Assembly: GCA_900766005.1 (NCBI GenBank) | Contig: CAAFTU010000055.1 | Span: 26,876 to 90,875 of the forward strand | Origin: an uncultured Bacteroides sp. | GTDB taxonomy: Bacteria; Bacteroidota; Bacteroidia; Bacteroidales; Bacteroidaceae | Direction of reading: 5' to 3' | Length of the DNA stretch: 64,000 nt | Shown: positions 25,562-34,086 of the stretch, piece after piece | How positions within the stretch are numbered: position 1 is the stretch's first letter | How the letters are laid out: the number at the start of each line of letters is the position of its first letter | Notes under the pieces: model-generated | What the model was told of the DNA's origin: nothing | Database searches by the model: none | What the model saw: only the letters and a program-made list of their open reading frames with translations | Program-made: the position numbers and the translations under genes

Positions 25562-25629
25562 TTTCCAATTACATTACTAACGTTATAATTGAGCTATGGA
25601 GTTTTCGAACGCTCAAAAAGTTCCACCAA

Positions 25630-27072
25630 TTAAAATTTGTAATTCACACTTACACCAAACACCTTGTTTGTGCGGCCATATACATCCTGATCGCCATCCA
25701 CGGGCTGTTTCATTGAAACAAGCATATCCTTACGCGGCTGTTCCTTCGTATAATCGCTATATTTCGACCAGAAATAAGCCACATCCACGCTCAGCGCTTT
25801 CGTCAGGTTCAGGCGAGCACCGAAGCCCAGTGAGTAAGAGTCGCAAGAGAAGCTTGTATCACCTTGGAACTCATCGCTCAATCCGTAGTTGGTTTTCTGA
25901 AAACCACCGCTGACAGTCATGAACTTATCGATGTCCCATTCTACACCTGCCAGGTATTCGTGTGTGCCGTGCTTGAGGTAGTTTTCCTTGCCTCCAGCCA
26001 TACCGGCATGCTTATCGTCGAAGAAGTGGTACTCTACCGATGCACGCAGGCAAGGCAGAAACTCATAGCCGGCAGCTACAGAAAAGAAAGCCGGAATATC
26101 GCTCGGAGTGTTTACACCATCCTTAAACGGAGCCATGAAAGGCTCTGCACCTTGTGGATAGTTCAGCGTACGAGTATCGTTCTCAATGTTCATATTGGCT
26201 TTGAATTCATATTTGGCAGCCAAGTTCAACTTGCCGAACTTCACGTCTACACCCAAGATAGGAGTCAATCCCCAACCGGTCTGGTCGCAGTCCAAATCGA
26301 TTTTTGAATCATCCAGTTTCTTCATCATTTCTCCTGCTTTCTGAGAAACCACTTGTTGAGCCTGCTCCAATGGTATACCGCCTTGTACCAGCTGTCCAAT
26401 CATGTCCTGCACCAGCTTGTCGGCCACTCCGTCTTTCAGCGAAATGTTCAAGAAACCCTTGTAACCGCCAGTGAAATAATTCATACGTGCACCCACATAT
26501 ACGGCGATATGGTCGTTGATCTTACGGCTCAACCCCAGTTGGGCACCGAAAATATACTGACGACCTTCCATAGCTGAATTGATATTATACATGGAAGGCT
26601 TCAAACGACCCATGCTTTCTTTCGTTACCATGCCGATAGCTCCTGCATCAAACATCGGAAGACCGCGGTCGAAAGAGGCTTTACCGCCACCGCCGGTAAT
26701 AGAGAAGGCACCCGATACAGCCCATTTGCCTGTTTTCCACACACCATGGAAAGAAGGAATCACCGGAGCAGAAGCCTTACCTTCATAGTTGCGGGTAGAG
26801 TTTTTGCCGTCCATAGTCCACAGCGAACTTGTAGCATCAATCATACGTTTCTGGAAAGCACTTTGTACGGTCAGAGAAAGCTGAACACCGTCTTTCGGAA
26901 GGAATGCCAAACCGGCAGGATTGTAATATACACCGTCTACATCAATAGAAGCGCCACGCGCAACCATGCGCAAATAGGTAGCATGTTGATTGGTATTTGT
27001 TAAATAATCACCAGCAAAAGTTGGAATTGAAACGATTAACATCACCAATCCAATCAATGAAATTTTTCTCAT
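25630..27072 (-). CDS. OmpP1/FadL/TodX-family outer membrane transporter
   Basis: A 480-residue barrel protein with signal peptide MRKISLIGLVMLIVSIPTFA. The mature N-terminus has the FadL-type hatch: QHATYLRMVARGASIDVDGV, then YYNPAGLAFLPKDGVQLSL with the family NPAG motif. The barrel ends VFGVSVNYKF. FadL proteins carry hydrophobic compounds such as long-chain fatty acids laterally through the outer membrane. The substrate here is not known. It is single and convergent with the porin gene. Confidence 0.88.
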   Translation of the reverse strand: MRKISLIGLVMLIVSIPTFAGDYLTNTNQHATYLRMVARGASIDVDGVYYNPAGLAFLPKDGVQLSLTVQSAFQKRMIDATSSLWTMDGKNSTRNYEGKASAPVIPSFHGVWKTGKWAVSGAFSITGGGGKASFDRGLPMFDAGAIGMVTKESMGRLKPSMYNINSAMEGRQYIFGAQLGLSRKINDHIAVYVGARMNYFTGGYKGFLNISLKDGVADKLVQDMIGQLVQGGIPLEQAQQVVSQKAGEMMKKLDDSKIDLDCDQTGWGLTPILGVDVKFGKLNLAAKYEFKANMNIENDTRTLNYPQGAEPFMAPFKDGVNTPSDIPAFFSVAAGYEFLPCLRASVEYHFFDDKHAGMAGGKENYLKHGTHEYLAGVEWDIDKFMTVSGGFQKTNYGLSDEFQGDTSFSCDSYSLGFGARLNLTKALSVDVAYFWSKYSDYTKEQPRKDMLVSMKQPVDGDQDVYGRTNKVFGVSVNYKF

Positions 27073-27099
27073 CTAAAACACTTTTTAATAATTCGGGCA

Positions 27100-27107
27100 C
27101 AAAGGTA
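27100..27107 (-). promoter_or_regulatory. -7 box of the FadL-type gene
   Basis: TACCTTTG on the minus strand, 27 bp before the start codon. Further out the gap to 27427 holds an imperfect pair of atatatagactgata words (about 27238 and 27264) and no gene. Confidence 0.55.
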
Positions 27108-27427
27108 CAACAAAATTGCACACGCGCTAATTATTTGTGCAGAAATTTTCATTTAAAACCCTTTTTACCCGTTTTTATGCATTATTTTAATTGAAAAACA
27201 AATAGTTTCTCTTGAAACAATCTATCAGCATACATTAATATATAGACTGATACGTTGCCGCAATATATAGACTGATATGATGCTGCTACATGGATGAGAG
27301 GCAAAACGGGGGCGGTTCAAAACCTAACATGCTGAAATGAGTATGCATGTTTCTTCATTTTTAAGGATAGAAAGAGCGATTTATGTAATATTGACCTATC
27401 TGCAAAGCATAGAATAAAAAAAACTGC

Positions 27428-27435
27428 TATATTTG
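27428..27435 (+). promoter_or_regulatory. -7 box of the DUF4468 gene
   Basis: TATATTTG, an exact match, about 100 bp before the ATG at 27536. A -33 box is not evident. Confidence 0.5.
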
Positions 27436-27480
27436 CGCCTATACATGTGGAATTATCCAACAGCACATGCCCAAAAGGTA

Positions 27481-27540
27481 TTTATCTGTAAATACATTTA
27501 TTATAAAGAATTTATCTATAAACACATTTATTATTATGAA
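27481..27540 (+). repeat. 30-bp direct repeat overlapping a start codon
   Basis: Two adjacent 30-bp units, 27481-27510 and 27511-27540, differ at a few positions. The second contains the ATG of the DUF4468 gene (ttattatga); the first reads ttataaaga at the same place. Confidence 0.75.
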
Positions 27541-28708
27541 TAAACTGACAATTCTGTTTCTTGCTCTGCTCCTGGCCTTGCCCATGGCGATGAAAGCAGA
27601 AACAGCCAAAGAAAAAAGAGATGACTCCAGATATCTTGCAGGAGCCGTGCCCGAAGTAGATGGAAAAGTGGTGTTTTCAAAAGAATTCCAGATTCCGGGA
27701 ATGAGCCGGGAGGAAATCTACAACACCCTCATGCAGTGGATGACCGAACGACTGAAAGAAAACGGCAACACAAACAGCCGCGTGGTCTACACCAACAAGG
27801 AACAGGGCACGATTGCCGGCATCGGCGAAGAGTGGATTGTTTTCAGCTCCAGTGCCCTCTCGCTGGACCGCACGCTTATCAATTATCAGCTGACAGTTAC
27901 TGCCAAGACAGGAAGCTGCCTGGTGGAACTAGAGAAAATCCGCTTTACGTATCGCGAAACGGAAAAATACAAGGCTGAAGAATGGATTACAGACAAATAT
28001 GCACTGAACAAGGCCAAAACAAAACTAATCCGCGGACTGGCTAAATGGCGCAGAAATACGGTGGACTTTGCCGATGATGCGTTCATGGATGTAGCGGTGG
28101 CCTTCGGAGCGAAAGATACCCGTCCGAGAGTGGAAAGCAAGAAAAAGAAGAAAGAGGAGGAAGAAAAACTGGTGCCCGACTACGTTACAGCTGCCGGTCC
28201 GATTGTAATCGGTGCTGCCGACAAGCAAACTGAAGTGAAGGTGGCTGCAGCAGAGCCTGCTCAACAGGTGAACAATGCAAACAATGCAAGCAATACACAA
28301 GTGAACGCTGCGCAAAAGAACAAGGTTTCTGCTGAAATGCCTGCATATATTGAAGTGGACTTGAAGCAAATTCCGGGTAATGTATATGCACTCATGGGCA
28401 GCAGCACGCTGGTAATCAGCATCGGAAAGGATGCTTTCAACATGACCAACATGACGGCCAACGCCGGTGGTGCACTGGGTTATCAGTCGGGTAAAGCCGT
28501 GGCCTACTGCACGCTTTCTGCCGAACAGCCTTATGAAGCTATCGAAAAAGCCGACAGCTACAAACTGAAACTGTACGATTCAAAACAGCCTAACAGCGAA
28601 CCGCTGGTAATCATAGAATGTAAGAAGTTGCCTGCTGGAGCCACTCCCCAGGCCGGACAACCCCGTACGTATGTAGGCGAAATCATCAAACTGCTGATGA
28701 AAAAATAA
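27536..28708 (+). CDS. DUF4468-domain protein
   Basis: A 390-residue exported protein. The start at 27536 gives MNKLTILFLALLLALPMAMK as signal peptide; an upstream in-frame ATG at 27467 only adds repeat-coded residues. A DUF4468 domain with a TBP-like fold lies at about residues 45-150 (GKVVFSKEFQIPGMSREEIY). A charged linker with Lys/Glu runs (SKKKKKEEEEKL) and an Ala/Asn-rich part follow. A C-terminal domain of about 110 residues (YIEVDLKQIPGNVYALMGS) ends YVGEIIKLLMKK. The domain is common in Bacteroidetes periplasmic proteins and has no assigned role. Single gene. Confidence 0.75.
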   Translation: MNKLTILFLALLLALPMAMKAETAKEKRDDSRYLAGAVPEVDGKVVFSKEFQIPGMSREEIYNTLMQWMTERLKENGNTNSRVVYTNKEQGTIAGIGEEWIVFSSSALSLDRTLINYQLTVTAKTGSCLVELEKIRFTYRETEKYKAEEWITDKYALNKAKTKLIRGLAKWRRNTVDFADDAFMDVAVAFGAKDTRPRVESKKKKKEEEEKLVPDYVTAAGPIVIGAADKQTEVKVAAAEPAQQVNNANNASNTQVNAAQKNKVSAEMPAYIEVDLKQIPGNVYALMGSSTLVISIGKDAFNMTNMTANAGGALGYQSGKAVAYCTLSAEQPYEAIEKADSYKLKLYDSKQPNSEPLVIIECKKLPAGATPQAGQPRTYVGEIIKLLMKK

Positions 28709-28734
28709 ATTGAGCTGCCAAGTTAGCTGACAAA

Positions 28735-28911
28735 GAGAGCAATTCGCTGATAAAAGAAAAGCTCACTAAAACAGAAAAACCTACTAAAACGGAACAGCTC
28801 GATGATCGGAACAGCCCGATAAAAAAGAAAGTTTGATCAAGAAAAAGTTTGATCAAAAAAAATTAGTTCAATCAAAAGAAAGTTTGATTAAAAGAAAACT
28901 TGATTAAAAGA
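28735..28911. repeat. Degenerate repeats after the DUF4468 gene
   Basis: First variants of gctgataaaagaaaa and cactaaaacagaaaaa, then five or six units of gaaagtttgat(c/t)aaaa. All A-rich and unlike other gaps. Confidence 0.75.
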
Positions 28912-28912
28912 A

Positions 28913-28953
28913 AAATCCACTCTGAACTTAATTTGTCAAGAGTGGATTTTTTT
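28913..28953 (+). terminator. Terminator of the DUF4468 gene
   Basis: aaatccactct pairs perfectly with agagtggattt around a 15-base loop and is followed by a T run. It lies about 205 bp past the stop codon, after the repeat block. Confidence 0.85.
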
Positions 28954-28977
28954 ATTTCTAATTCTTGCTCTTATTTT

Positions 28978-29048
28978 CAATTCCAGTTTTACTGCAGTTC
29001 AATTCCAGTTTTACTGAGGTTCAAATTCCAGCTTTGCTGCAGTTCCAA
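28978..29048. repeat. Three units of ttcaattccagttttactgcag
   Basis: Units of 22-24 bp with changes (gcag to gagg, ttttac to ctttgc). They sit between the DUF4468 terminator and the end of the heparinase-like gene. Confidence 0.8.
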
Positions 29049-29063
29049 TAACGGGAAACGATT

Positions 29064-30878
29064 TTATTTTTTCCGGCTACTCATTCTCACCACAATCTTT
29101 CCGTGCCCGTCGGTCCATCTACATTTAGCCTCCAGCATCGTAAAACCGCTGATCGGACGCTCTCGCTTGTCCCAGTTGGCTGCCGGATACGTTTCAAACA
29201 CAGCATCGGCAGGCGATACAATCGTCAGATAGAAATGCTTGCCGTCCTGCATTAGATGCGCCTCATTCCCATTCACTTCCACTTCTGCACAGGTAGTGGC
29301 CATCCAGGAAACCACCGACGAAGGATGAACGAGCTTCACCTCATCCTCCACTTCCATGGTGCAGTCGTCTGTCAGCGTAAACGTACGGAAGACGGCAGAA
29401 GCCTGCTCTTTATATAAGGAAGTCATATCCAGCTTCACCGAAGGAGTGGACGACTGCGGATCTTCTTCACACACAAAGGCCTCTCCTGCCGAATACTGGA
29501 TTTTCCCGTCGATACTGAGCGTGTTGTGCGCCAGATTCGTATTGCGAAAATAATGCCAACGCTGTCCGGCAGGTTTATAATCCCAAAAGCCGGGCAATGC
29601 GTAATCATCGGCTCCCATATCTTCGGTCCAGCACACTCCCTCGCTCTCTATCAGAAACGTACCGCAATCGAGCTGCTGGTGAGCCTGCATCGGCTCTCCT
29701 CCCTTAGCAATGAGAAACACAGCCCCCTTCTTCTGCCGATTGCCGTTGAACACGATGATGTCATTGATGGTATTGTGATACACCTCCATCGCAGGCAGCC
29801 GGTTTTCCTGGGCAGGTTCCGCCTCATCATACCAAGGCAAAGCAAGGAAGAAGAGCTGATTGACCCGCTTGTCGGTCTGAATCACCTTGCTGATTTCATT
29901 GCGATACCAGGCAGCCACTTCGGGATGCTCATAAAAACGGCTGAAGAAGAAATAAGCAGGCGTGTTTTGCGGGTCGGTACCCGCATTGGCAAAGTTGAAC
30001 ACACGGCCGGAAGGAGTCAGCGTACGCTTACTGTAGAGCGCCGTGCGGTCCAAGCCCGACAGCCGGGCAATTCCTCCCCTGCCCTCATCGTTGTCGGCCA
30101 CCGCCTTCAAATAAAGCGACAGATAGCCGGCCGTATAGCCCCAGTAAGCCGGTCCCTCATAACACACGCCGTCGGGAGCAAAATGGTGCAAGCAGCGGGG
30201 CATATAGCGCGCACTACCTTCCAACACCTCCTCCAGCTCCTCCGGATAATCCTCGGCCACCGCCAAGGCAGCCATCAGCATCCCCGTGTTGCACACCACG
30301 TTCCAGTTGGTCTCGCGCTTCGCCCAGCTGTTGGAATCGCCCGTGGCATACTCCTGCAGCACACGCTTCACCGCCCGCTGATACAGGCAGTCTTTCACCA
30401 CGGTGCGCGTAGATAGCGGCAAAGCCTCATACAGCCAGTCGTAGGCAACGGCTACCGCCGTCGCCATTTCGGCATTGTCCAGATAATGCTCAGGATGCCA
30501 GTCGGGATAATCACATACCCAAAGGAGTGTCCGGTTGGCCGCATCCAGGTATTTCTTATCACCATAGAGGCGGTAGGCCAACGACAAAGTGCCCAACCGG
30601 TAGACATAAGCCCGGGAAGTCCACAGCAATGCCCCGTAGCGGTCGAGTTCATAGGGAATCTGCGGCGTATCGACCAGCGAATCGGCCGTATGCTTCAAGT
30701 AAGCCGCCAAACCGGCTGCTCCCTCATGATGAGCTATCAGCTGCCTTACCCGCTGTTCCTCACCGGCCGTGAACAGCAGCCGCGGATGGGCAGGCAGAAA
30801 ACGCGACTGCGCCCGCAAACTTCCTCCAGCCAGCCAACCGGCCAGCAAGATACACACGCACATGCACACAAAGCGCAT
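29064..30878 (-). CDS. Heparinase II/III-family protein
   Basis: A 604-residue exported protein. Signal peptide MRFVCMCVCILLAGWLAGGS, then an (alpha/alpha) toroid domain at about residues 30-330 (PRLLFTAGEEQRVRQLIAHH; RETNWNVVCNTGMLMAALAV; PDGVCYEGPAYWGYTAGYLS). A beta-sandwich domain follows, with NLAHNTLSIDGK and the C-terminal KCRWTDGHGKIVVRMSSRKK. The Tyr and His of EGPAYWGYT and NLAHNTLS match catalytic positions of polysaccharide lyases of this fold. Substrate (a uronic-acid glycan) cannot be told. Upstream in-frame Met codons at 30971 and 31067 would add a repeat-coded YREYPEYREY segment before the signal peptide, so 30878 is preferred. No sulfatase or SusCD is adjacent. Confidence 0.85.
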   Translation of the reverse strand: MRFVCMCVCILLAGWLAGGSLRAQSRFLPAHPRLLFTAGEEQRVRQLIAHHEGAAGLAAYLKHTADSLVDTPQIPYELDRYGALLWTSRAYVYRLGTLSLAYRLYGDKKYLDAANRTLLWVCDYPDWHPEHYLDNAEMATAVAVAYDWLYEALPLSTRTVVKDCLYQRAVKRVLQEYATGDSNSWAKRETNWNVVCNTGMLMAALAVAEDYPEELEEVLEGSARYMPRCLHHFAPDGVCYEGPAYWGYTAGYLSLYLKAVADNDEGRGGIARLSGLDRTALYSKRTLTPSGRVFNFANAGTDPQNTPAYFFFSRFYEHPEVAAWYRNEISKVIQTDKRVNQLFFLALPWYDEAEPAQENRLPAMEVYHNTINDIIVFNGNRQKKGAVFLIAKGGEPMQAHQQLDCGTFLIESEGVCWTEDMGADDYALPGFWDYKPAGQRWHYFRNTNLAHNTLSIDGKIQYSAGEAFVCEEDPQSSTPSVKLDMTSLYKEQASAVFRTFTLTDDCTMEVEDEVKLVHPSSVVSWMATTCAEVEVNGNEAHLMQDGKHFYLTIVSPADAVFETYPAANWDKRERPISGFTMLEAKCRWTDGHGKIVVRMSSRKK

Positions 30879-30890
30879 CAACGCCGTATG

Positions 30891-30960
30891 ATTCTTCCGA
30901 TACTCCCGATACTCCGGATACTCCCGATATTCACGATACTTCGGATATTCAGCATTCCTT
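30891..30960. repeat. About seven units of a 9-10-bp cgatactc repeat in the leader
   Basis: Degenerate units of cgatactccc / ggatactccc / cgatattca between the promoter and start codon of the heparinase-like gene. If translated from 30971 they would give Tyr-Arg-Glu-Tyr repeats. Confidence 0.75.
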
Positions 30961-31039
30961 ATACAACACATTATCCTTCCGTTTTTTTGTTTATGCGCTG
31001 GAGTGGTCATTCCCCAACGCCCGTTCATTTTATGCTGCG

Positions 31040-31047
31040 CAAAATTA
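31040..31047 (-). promoter_or_regulatory. -7 box of the heparinase-like gene
   Basis: TAATTTTG on the minus strand fits TAnnTTTG. It lies downstream of the most distal in-frame ATG (31067) of the heparinase-like gene, which argues against that start. Confidence 0.45.
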
Positions 31048-31084
31048 GGGTGTCCCTCCCCGGACATGCCGCGGCAGGAAGCGG

Positions 31085-31273
31085 CTACTTATTCTTATGT
31101 CTGTTGGCTCTTTTCCGACGAATCTCCGCCTTCATCTTGGCTGCGCCCGAACCATGCTGTCCGCGGATGTAAGTAGCCTTTTTCGCCTTCGTTTTCACTT
31201 TTTCTTCTCCCTTAGGCTTGTCTTTCTTACCTTTAAAGACGATGCCTCCCATAATTGCCTCTTCGATACTCAT
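31085..31273 (-). CDS. Small highly basic protein of unknown function
   Basis: A 62-residue protein, start MSIEEAIMGGIVFKGKKDKP, then alternating Lys/Glu and a tail KAEIRRKRANRHKNK. More than a third of the residues are Lys or Arg. No signal peptide or membrane segment. The size and charge suggest an RNA-, ribosome- or DNA-associated protein, but I do not recognise the family. The frame is open for 57 codons further upstream, but that part crosses its own and the divergent promoter and looks non-coding. Start at 31273 rests on the promoter 60 bp upstream; the Met eight codons in is also possible. Confidence 0.65.
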   Translation of the reverse strand: MSIEEAIMGGIVFKGKKDKPKGEEKVKTKAKKATYIRGQHGSGAAKMKAEIRRKRANRHKNK

Positions 31274-31332
31274 ACAATAAACAGTCTTAACATTTACATT
31301 ATTACTCACATTATTATTCACATTTTCAGCCA

Positions 31333-31340
31333 CAAAGATA
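31333..31340 (-). promoter_or_regulatory. -7 box of the small basic protein gene
   Basis: TATCTTTG on the minus strand, 60 bp before the ATG. It faces away from a second TATCTTTG on the plus strand at 31371. Confidence 0.55.
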
Positions 31341-31370
31341 ATTCTTTTCTCCGTTTTTTCTATCTTTGTC

Positions 31371-31378
31371 CTCCAAAA
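31371..31378 (+). promoter_or_regulatory. -7 box of the methyltransferase gene
   Basis: TATCTTTG, 16 bp before the ATG at 31395, giving a very short leader. The two divergent -7 boxes are only 30 bp apart, so the promoters must overlap. Confidence 0.5.
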
Positions 31379-31394
31379 CAATACATAAGCATCT

Positions 31395-32126
31395 ATGACA
31401 ACAACCATTCTATCAGCAGAAAAAGACCCGATGGGAGCCGCCATTTCCGATTATTTCAATCATCAGAGAGCCCACCGGCTACGGGTGTTTTCTTCTCAGT
31501 TTGACGAAGACGAGATTCCGGTAAGCGAACTGTTCCGCAACGCACGGACCATGCCTCTTTTGGAGCGTACGGCTCTCCAACTGGCTACAGGCCGCATCCT
31601 GGATGTGGGTGCCGGAAGCGGATGCCACTCCCTGGCCCTGCAGGAAATGGGCAAGGAAGTCTGCGCCATCGACATCTCTCCCCTGTCGGTTGAAGTCATG
31701 CAGCAAAGAGGGGTGAAAGATGCGCGCCTCGTCAATCTCTTCGACGAGACCTTCACGGAAACATTCGACACCCTCTTGATGCTGATGAACGGATCGGGCA
31801 TTATCGGCACACTGAACCAGATGCCTGCTTTCTTCCAACGCATGAAGCGCCTGCTGCGCCCCGGAGGCTGCATCCTTATGGATTCGAGCGATTTGCGCTA
31901 CCTCTTTGAAGAGGAAGACGGAAGCATGCTGATCGACCTGGCCGGCGATTATTACGGAGAGGTAGATTTTCAGATGCAATACAAGGAGGTGAAAGGTGAA
32001 CCGTTTGACTGGCTTTATGTGGACTTCCAGACACTGAGCCTCTATGCTGCCGAATGCGGATTCAAAGCCGAACTGGTGAAAGAAGGCAAACACTATGATT
32101 ATTTGGCCAAACTGACCATCGCTTAA
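31395..32126 (+). CDS. Class I SAM-dependent methyltransferase
   Basis: A 243-residue cytoplasmic protein. SAM motif I is ILDVGAGSGCHSLALQEMG at about residues 68-86, the acidic motif II is VCAIDISPLSVEVM, and a motif IV-like MLMNGSGIIG follows. The C-terminal part ends FKAELVKEGKHYDYLAKLTI. No substrate-specific domain is visible, so the target is unknown. Alternative start at residue 13 (Met before GAAISDYF). Followed by tRNA-Thr, which has its own promoter. Confidence 0.82.
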   Translation: MTTTILSAEKDPMGAAISDYFNHQRAHRLRVFSSQFDEDEIPVSELFRNARTMPLLERTALQLATGRILDVGAGSGCHSLALQEMGKEVCAIDISPLSVEVMQQRGVKDARLVNLFDETFTETFDTLLMLMNGSGIIGTLNQMPAFFQRMKRLLRPGGCILMDSSDLRYLFEEEDGSMLIDLAGDYYGEVDFQMQYKEVKGEPFDWLYVDFQTLSLYAAECGFKAELVKEGKHYDYLAKLTIA

Positions 32127-32188
32127 ACGGGCTGAAAGCGCATTTTCAGAAAAAAATGCGCTTTTTTGAAAAAAAAATGCCCGAAATG

Positions 32189-32219
32189 TTTGCAGCATTA
32201 AAATATATTCGTACCTTTG
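32189..32219 (+). promoter_or_regulatory. Promoter of tRNA-Thr
   Basis: TTTG at 32189-32192, exactly 19 bp, then TACCTTTG at 32212-32219. This is a full-consensus Bacteroides housekeeping promoter 20 bp before the tRNA. Confidence 0.85.
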
Positions 32220-32239
32220 CAACCGCAAAACAGAAACAA

Positions 32240-32313
32240 GCCTCTTTAGCTCAGTTGGCCAGAGCACGTGATTTGTAATCTCGGGGTCGTTGGTTCGAAT
32301 CCGACAAGAGGCT
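32240..32313 (+). tRNA. tRNA-Thr (anticodon TGT)
   Basis: 74 nt. Acceptor arms GCCTCTT and AAGAGGC pair fully; D-stem GCTC/GAGC; anticodon loop TTTGTAA with anticodon TGT; T-stem GTTGG/CCGAC with TTCGAAT loop; discriminator T. The anticodon stem CGTGA/TCTCG has one T-T mismatch. CCA is not encoded. Confidence 0.97.
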
Positions 32314-32319
32314 CAAAAG

Positions 32320-32356
32320 AAACTCCTTTCATCAAAAGATGTTGGGAGTTTTTTTT
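32320..32356 (+). terminator. Terminator of tRNA-Thr
   Basis: aaactcc pairs with ggagttt around a loop that itself contains catc/gatg, followed by a T run. Confidence 0.8.
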
Positions 32357-32413
32357 ATTCTATCTGCTTCATAAAGCTCCACACTGACCTCCCGTTCTCC
32401 GCATCCGCTGCAT

Positions 32414-32475
32414 AAACCACCCCGGTGGTTTAAGTAATTCACCCGGGTGGTTCAGGTGGCCCACCCGGGTGGTTT
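32414..32475. repeat. Three copies of a ccacccgggtgg palindrome
   Basis: Palindromic cores at about 32416-32429 (ccaccccggtgg), 32440-32451 (cacccgggtgg) and 32461-32472 (ccacccgggtgg), spaced about 22 bp. Each can form a hairpin or be a dimeric-protein site. No gene overlaps them. Confidence 0.75.
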
Positions 32476-32608
32476 ATCTGAACCACGACGATGAATCAAC
32501 AGCAAATGCCCTTATTTACCCGCCAAAAGGGCATAAACACCGCCACTCCAACGCCCCGGCAACTTAAACAAACACACGCATGAAAAGAAACAAAAAACCT
32601 GATAGAAA

Positions 32609-32646
32609 AATCGGGCATAGCTGCCTTATCAGCAACTTGCCCGATT
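32609..32646 (-). terminator. Terminator of ffh
   Basis: aatcgggca pairs perfectly with tgcccgatt, with inner gctg/cagc. On the minus strand it is followed by TTTTTC, 59 bp past the ffh stop codon. Confidence 0.85.
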
Positions 32647-32704
32647 CTTCCACCAAGTTTAATTCAAATGGATTATAATAGTTATTTTTGGCTTATCAGT
32701 CTGC

Positions 32705-34027
32705 TCAACGCTTCATCTTCGGCATCATCTTACCCATCTTGCCTCCAGTAACCATCTTCATCATCTTACGAGTCTGGTCAAACTGCTTCAGCAAGCGGTT
32801 CACCTCCTGAATGCTGGTTCCGCTACCCTTAGCGATACGCGTACGGCGAGAACCGTTCAGAATTTCCGGATGAGAACGTTCTTCCGGCGTCATAGAATAG
32901 ATAATCGCTTCGATGCTCTTGAAAGCATTATCATCAATGTCAATATCCTTGATAGCCTTACCCACACCCGGAATCATCGATGCCAACTCTTTCAGGTTAC
33001 CCATCTTCTTGATTTGGGCAATCTGGCTGAGGAAGTCGTTGAAGTCGAACTGGTTCTTGGCAATCTTCTTCTGCAAGCGCTTGGCTTCTTCTTCGTCGTA
33101 TTGCTCCTGAGCACGTTCTACCAGCGACACGATATCACCCATACCCAAGATACGGTCGGCCATACGGGCGGGGTGGAACTGGTCGATAGCCTCCAGCTTT
33201 TCGCCGGTACCCACAAACTTGATCGGCTTGTTGACCACCGTACGGATAGAAAGCGCCGCACCACCACGGGTATCACCATCGAGCTTCGTCAGTACCACAC
33301 CGTCGAAATCAAGACGCTCGTTGAATTCCTTGGCAGTATTCACCGCATCCTGACCGGTCATGGAGTCGACCACAAACAAAATTTCGCTCGGGTTGATAGC
33401 TTCCTTGATAGCAGCAATCTCGTTCATCATCTGCTCGTCGACAGCCAGACGACCAGCTGTATCGACAATCACCAAGTCGTATCCCTTAGCTTTAGCCTCC
33501 TGAATAGCGTGCTGAGCAATCAATACCGGGTTCTTGCTGTCGAGTTCGCAATACATCGGCACATCAATCTGCTCGGCCAGCACACGCAACTGTTCGATAG
33601 CGGCCGGACGATACACGTCGCAGGCAACCAGCAACGGCTTGCGATTCTTCTTGGTTTTCAGCATGCGAGCCAGCTTACCGGAGAAAGTCGTTTTACCAGA
33701 ACCCTGCAAACCCGACATCAGGATAACAGCCGGACGACCGTCGATATTGATGTCAGCTGTCTCACCACCCATCAGGCTGGTCAGCTCGTCGTGCACAATC
33801 TTCACCATCAACTGGCTGGGTTTCACCGCTGTAAGCACATTCTGACCGATTGCTTTTTCCTTCACAGTATCGGTGAAGCTCTTAGCCACTTTATAGTTTA
33901 CGTCGGCATCGAGAAGTGCCTTACGAACATCTTTCAGCGTCTCCGCCACGTTGATTTCGGTGATTTTACCTTCACCTTTCAGAATCTTGAATGACCGTTC
34001 TAGTCTTTCACTTAAATTATCGAACAT
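32705..34027 (-). CDS. ffh: Signal recognition particle protein Ffh
   Basis: A 440-residue SRP GTPase that, with SRP RNA, binds signal sequences of nascent membrane proteins and docks at FtsY. N domain to about residue 90; G domain with P-loop GLQGSGKTTFSGKLARML, DVYRPAAIEQL, DTAGRLAVDEQMM and TKLDGDTRGGAAL; Met-rich M domain at the C-terminus (MIPGVGKAIKDIDIDDN, RKMMKMVTGGKMGKMMPKMK). Length is standard. Single gene with its own promoter and terminator. Confidence 0.98.
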   Translation of the reverse strand: MFDNLSERLERSFKILKGEGKITEINVAETLKDVRKALLDADVNYKVAKSFTDTVKEKAIGQNVLTAVKPSQLMVKIVHDELTSLMGGETADINIDGRPAVILMSGLQGSGKTTFSGKLARMLKTKKNRKPLLVACDVYRPAAIEQLRVLAEQIDVPMYCELDSKNPVLIAQHAIQEAKAKGYDLVIVDTAGRLAVDEQMMNEIAAIKEAINPSEILFVVDSMTGQDAVNTAKEFNERLDFDGVVLTKLDGDTRGGAALSIRTVVNKPIKFVGTGEKLEAIDQFHPARMADRILGMGDIVSLVERAQEQYDEEEAKRLQKKIAKNQFDFNDFLSQIAQIKKMGNLKELASMIPGVGKAIKDIDIDDNAFKSIEAIIYSMTPEERSHPEILNGSRRTRIAKGSGTSIQEVNRLLKQFDQTRKMMKMVTGGKMGKMMPKMKR

Positions 34028-34061
34028 AGTTATTTATTTACATATTAATACTTTGAGCCTG

Positions 34062-34069
34062 CAAATGTA
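34062..34069 (-). promoter_or_regulatory. -7 box of ffh
   Basis: TACATTTG on the minus strand, 34 bp before the start codon. It lies in the 59-bp gap to the MATE gene. Confidence 0.55.
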
Positions 34070-34086
34070 CGAAATTCTCTTGTATT

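Noticed and set aside
30879..31067. Longer start for the heparinase-like gene
   Set aside because: It would place repeat-coded Tyr-Arg-Glu residues before the signal peptide, and the farthest ATG lies upstream of the probable -7 box.
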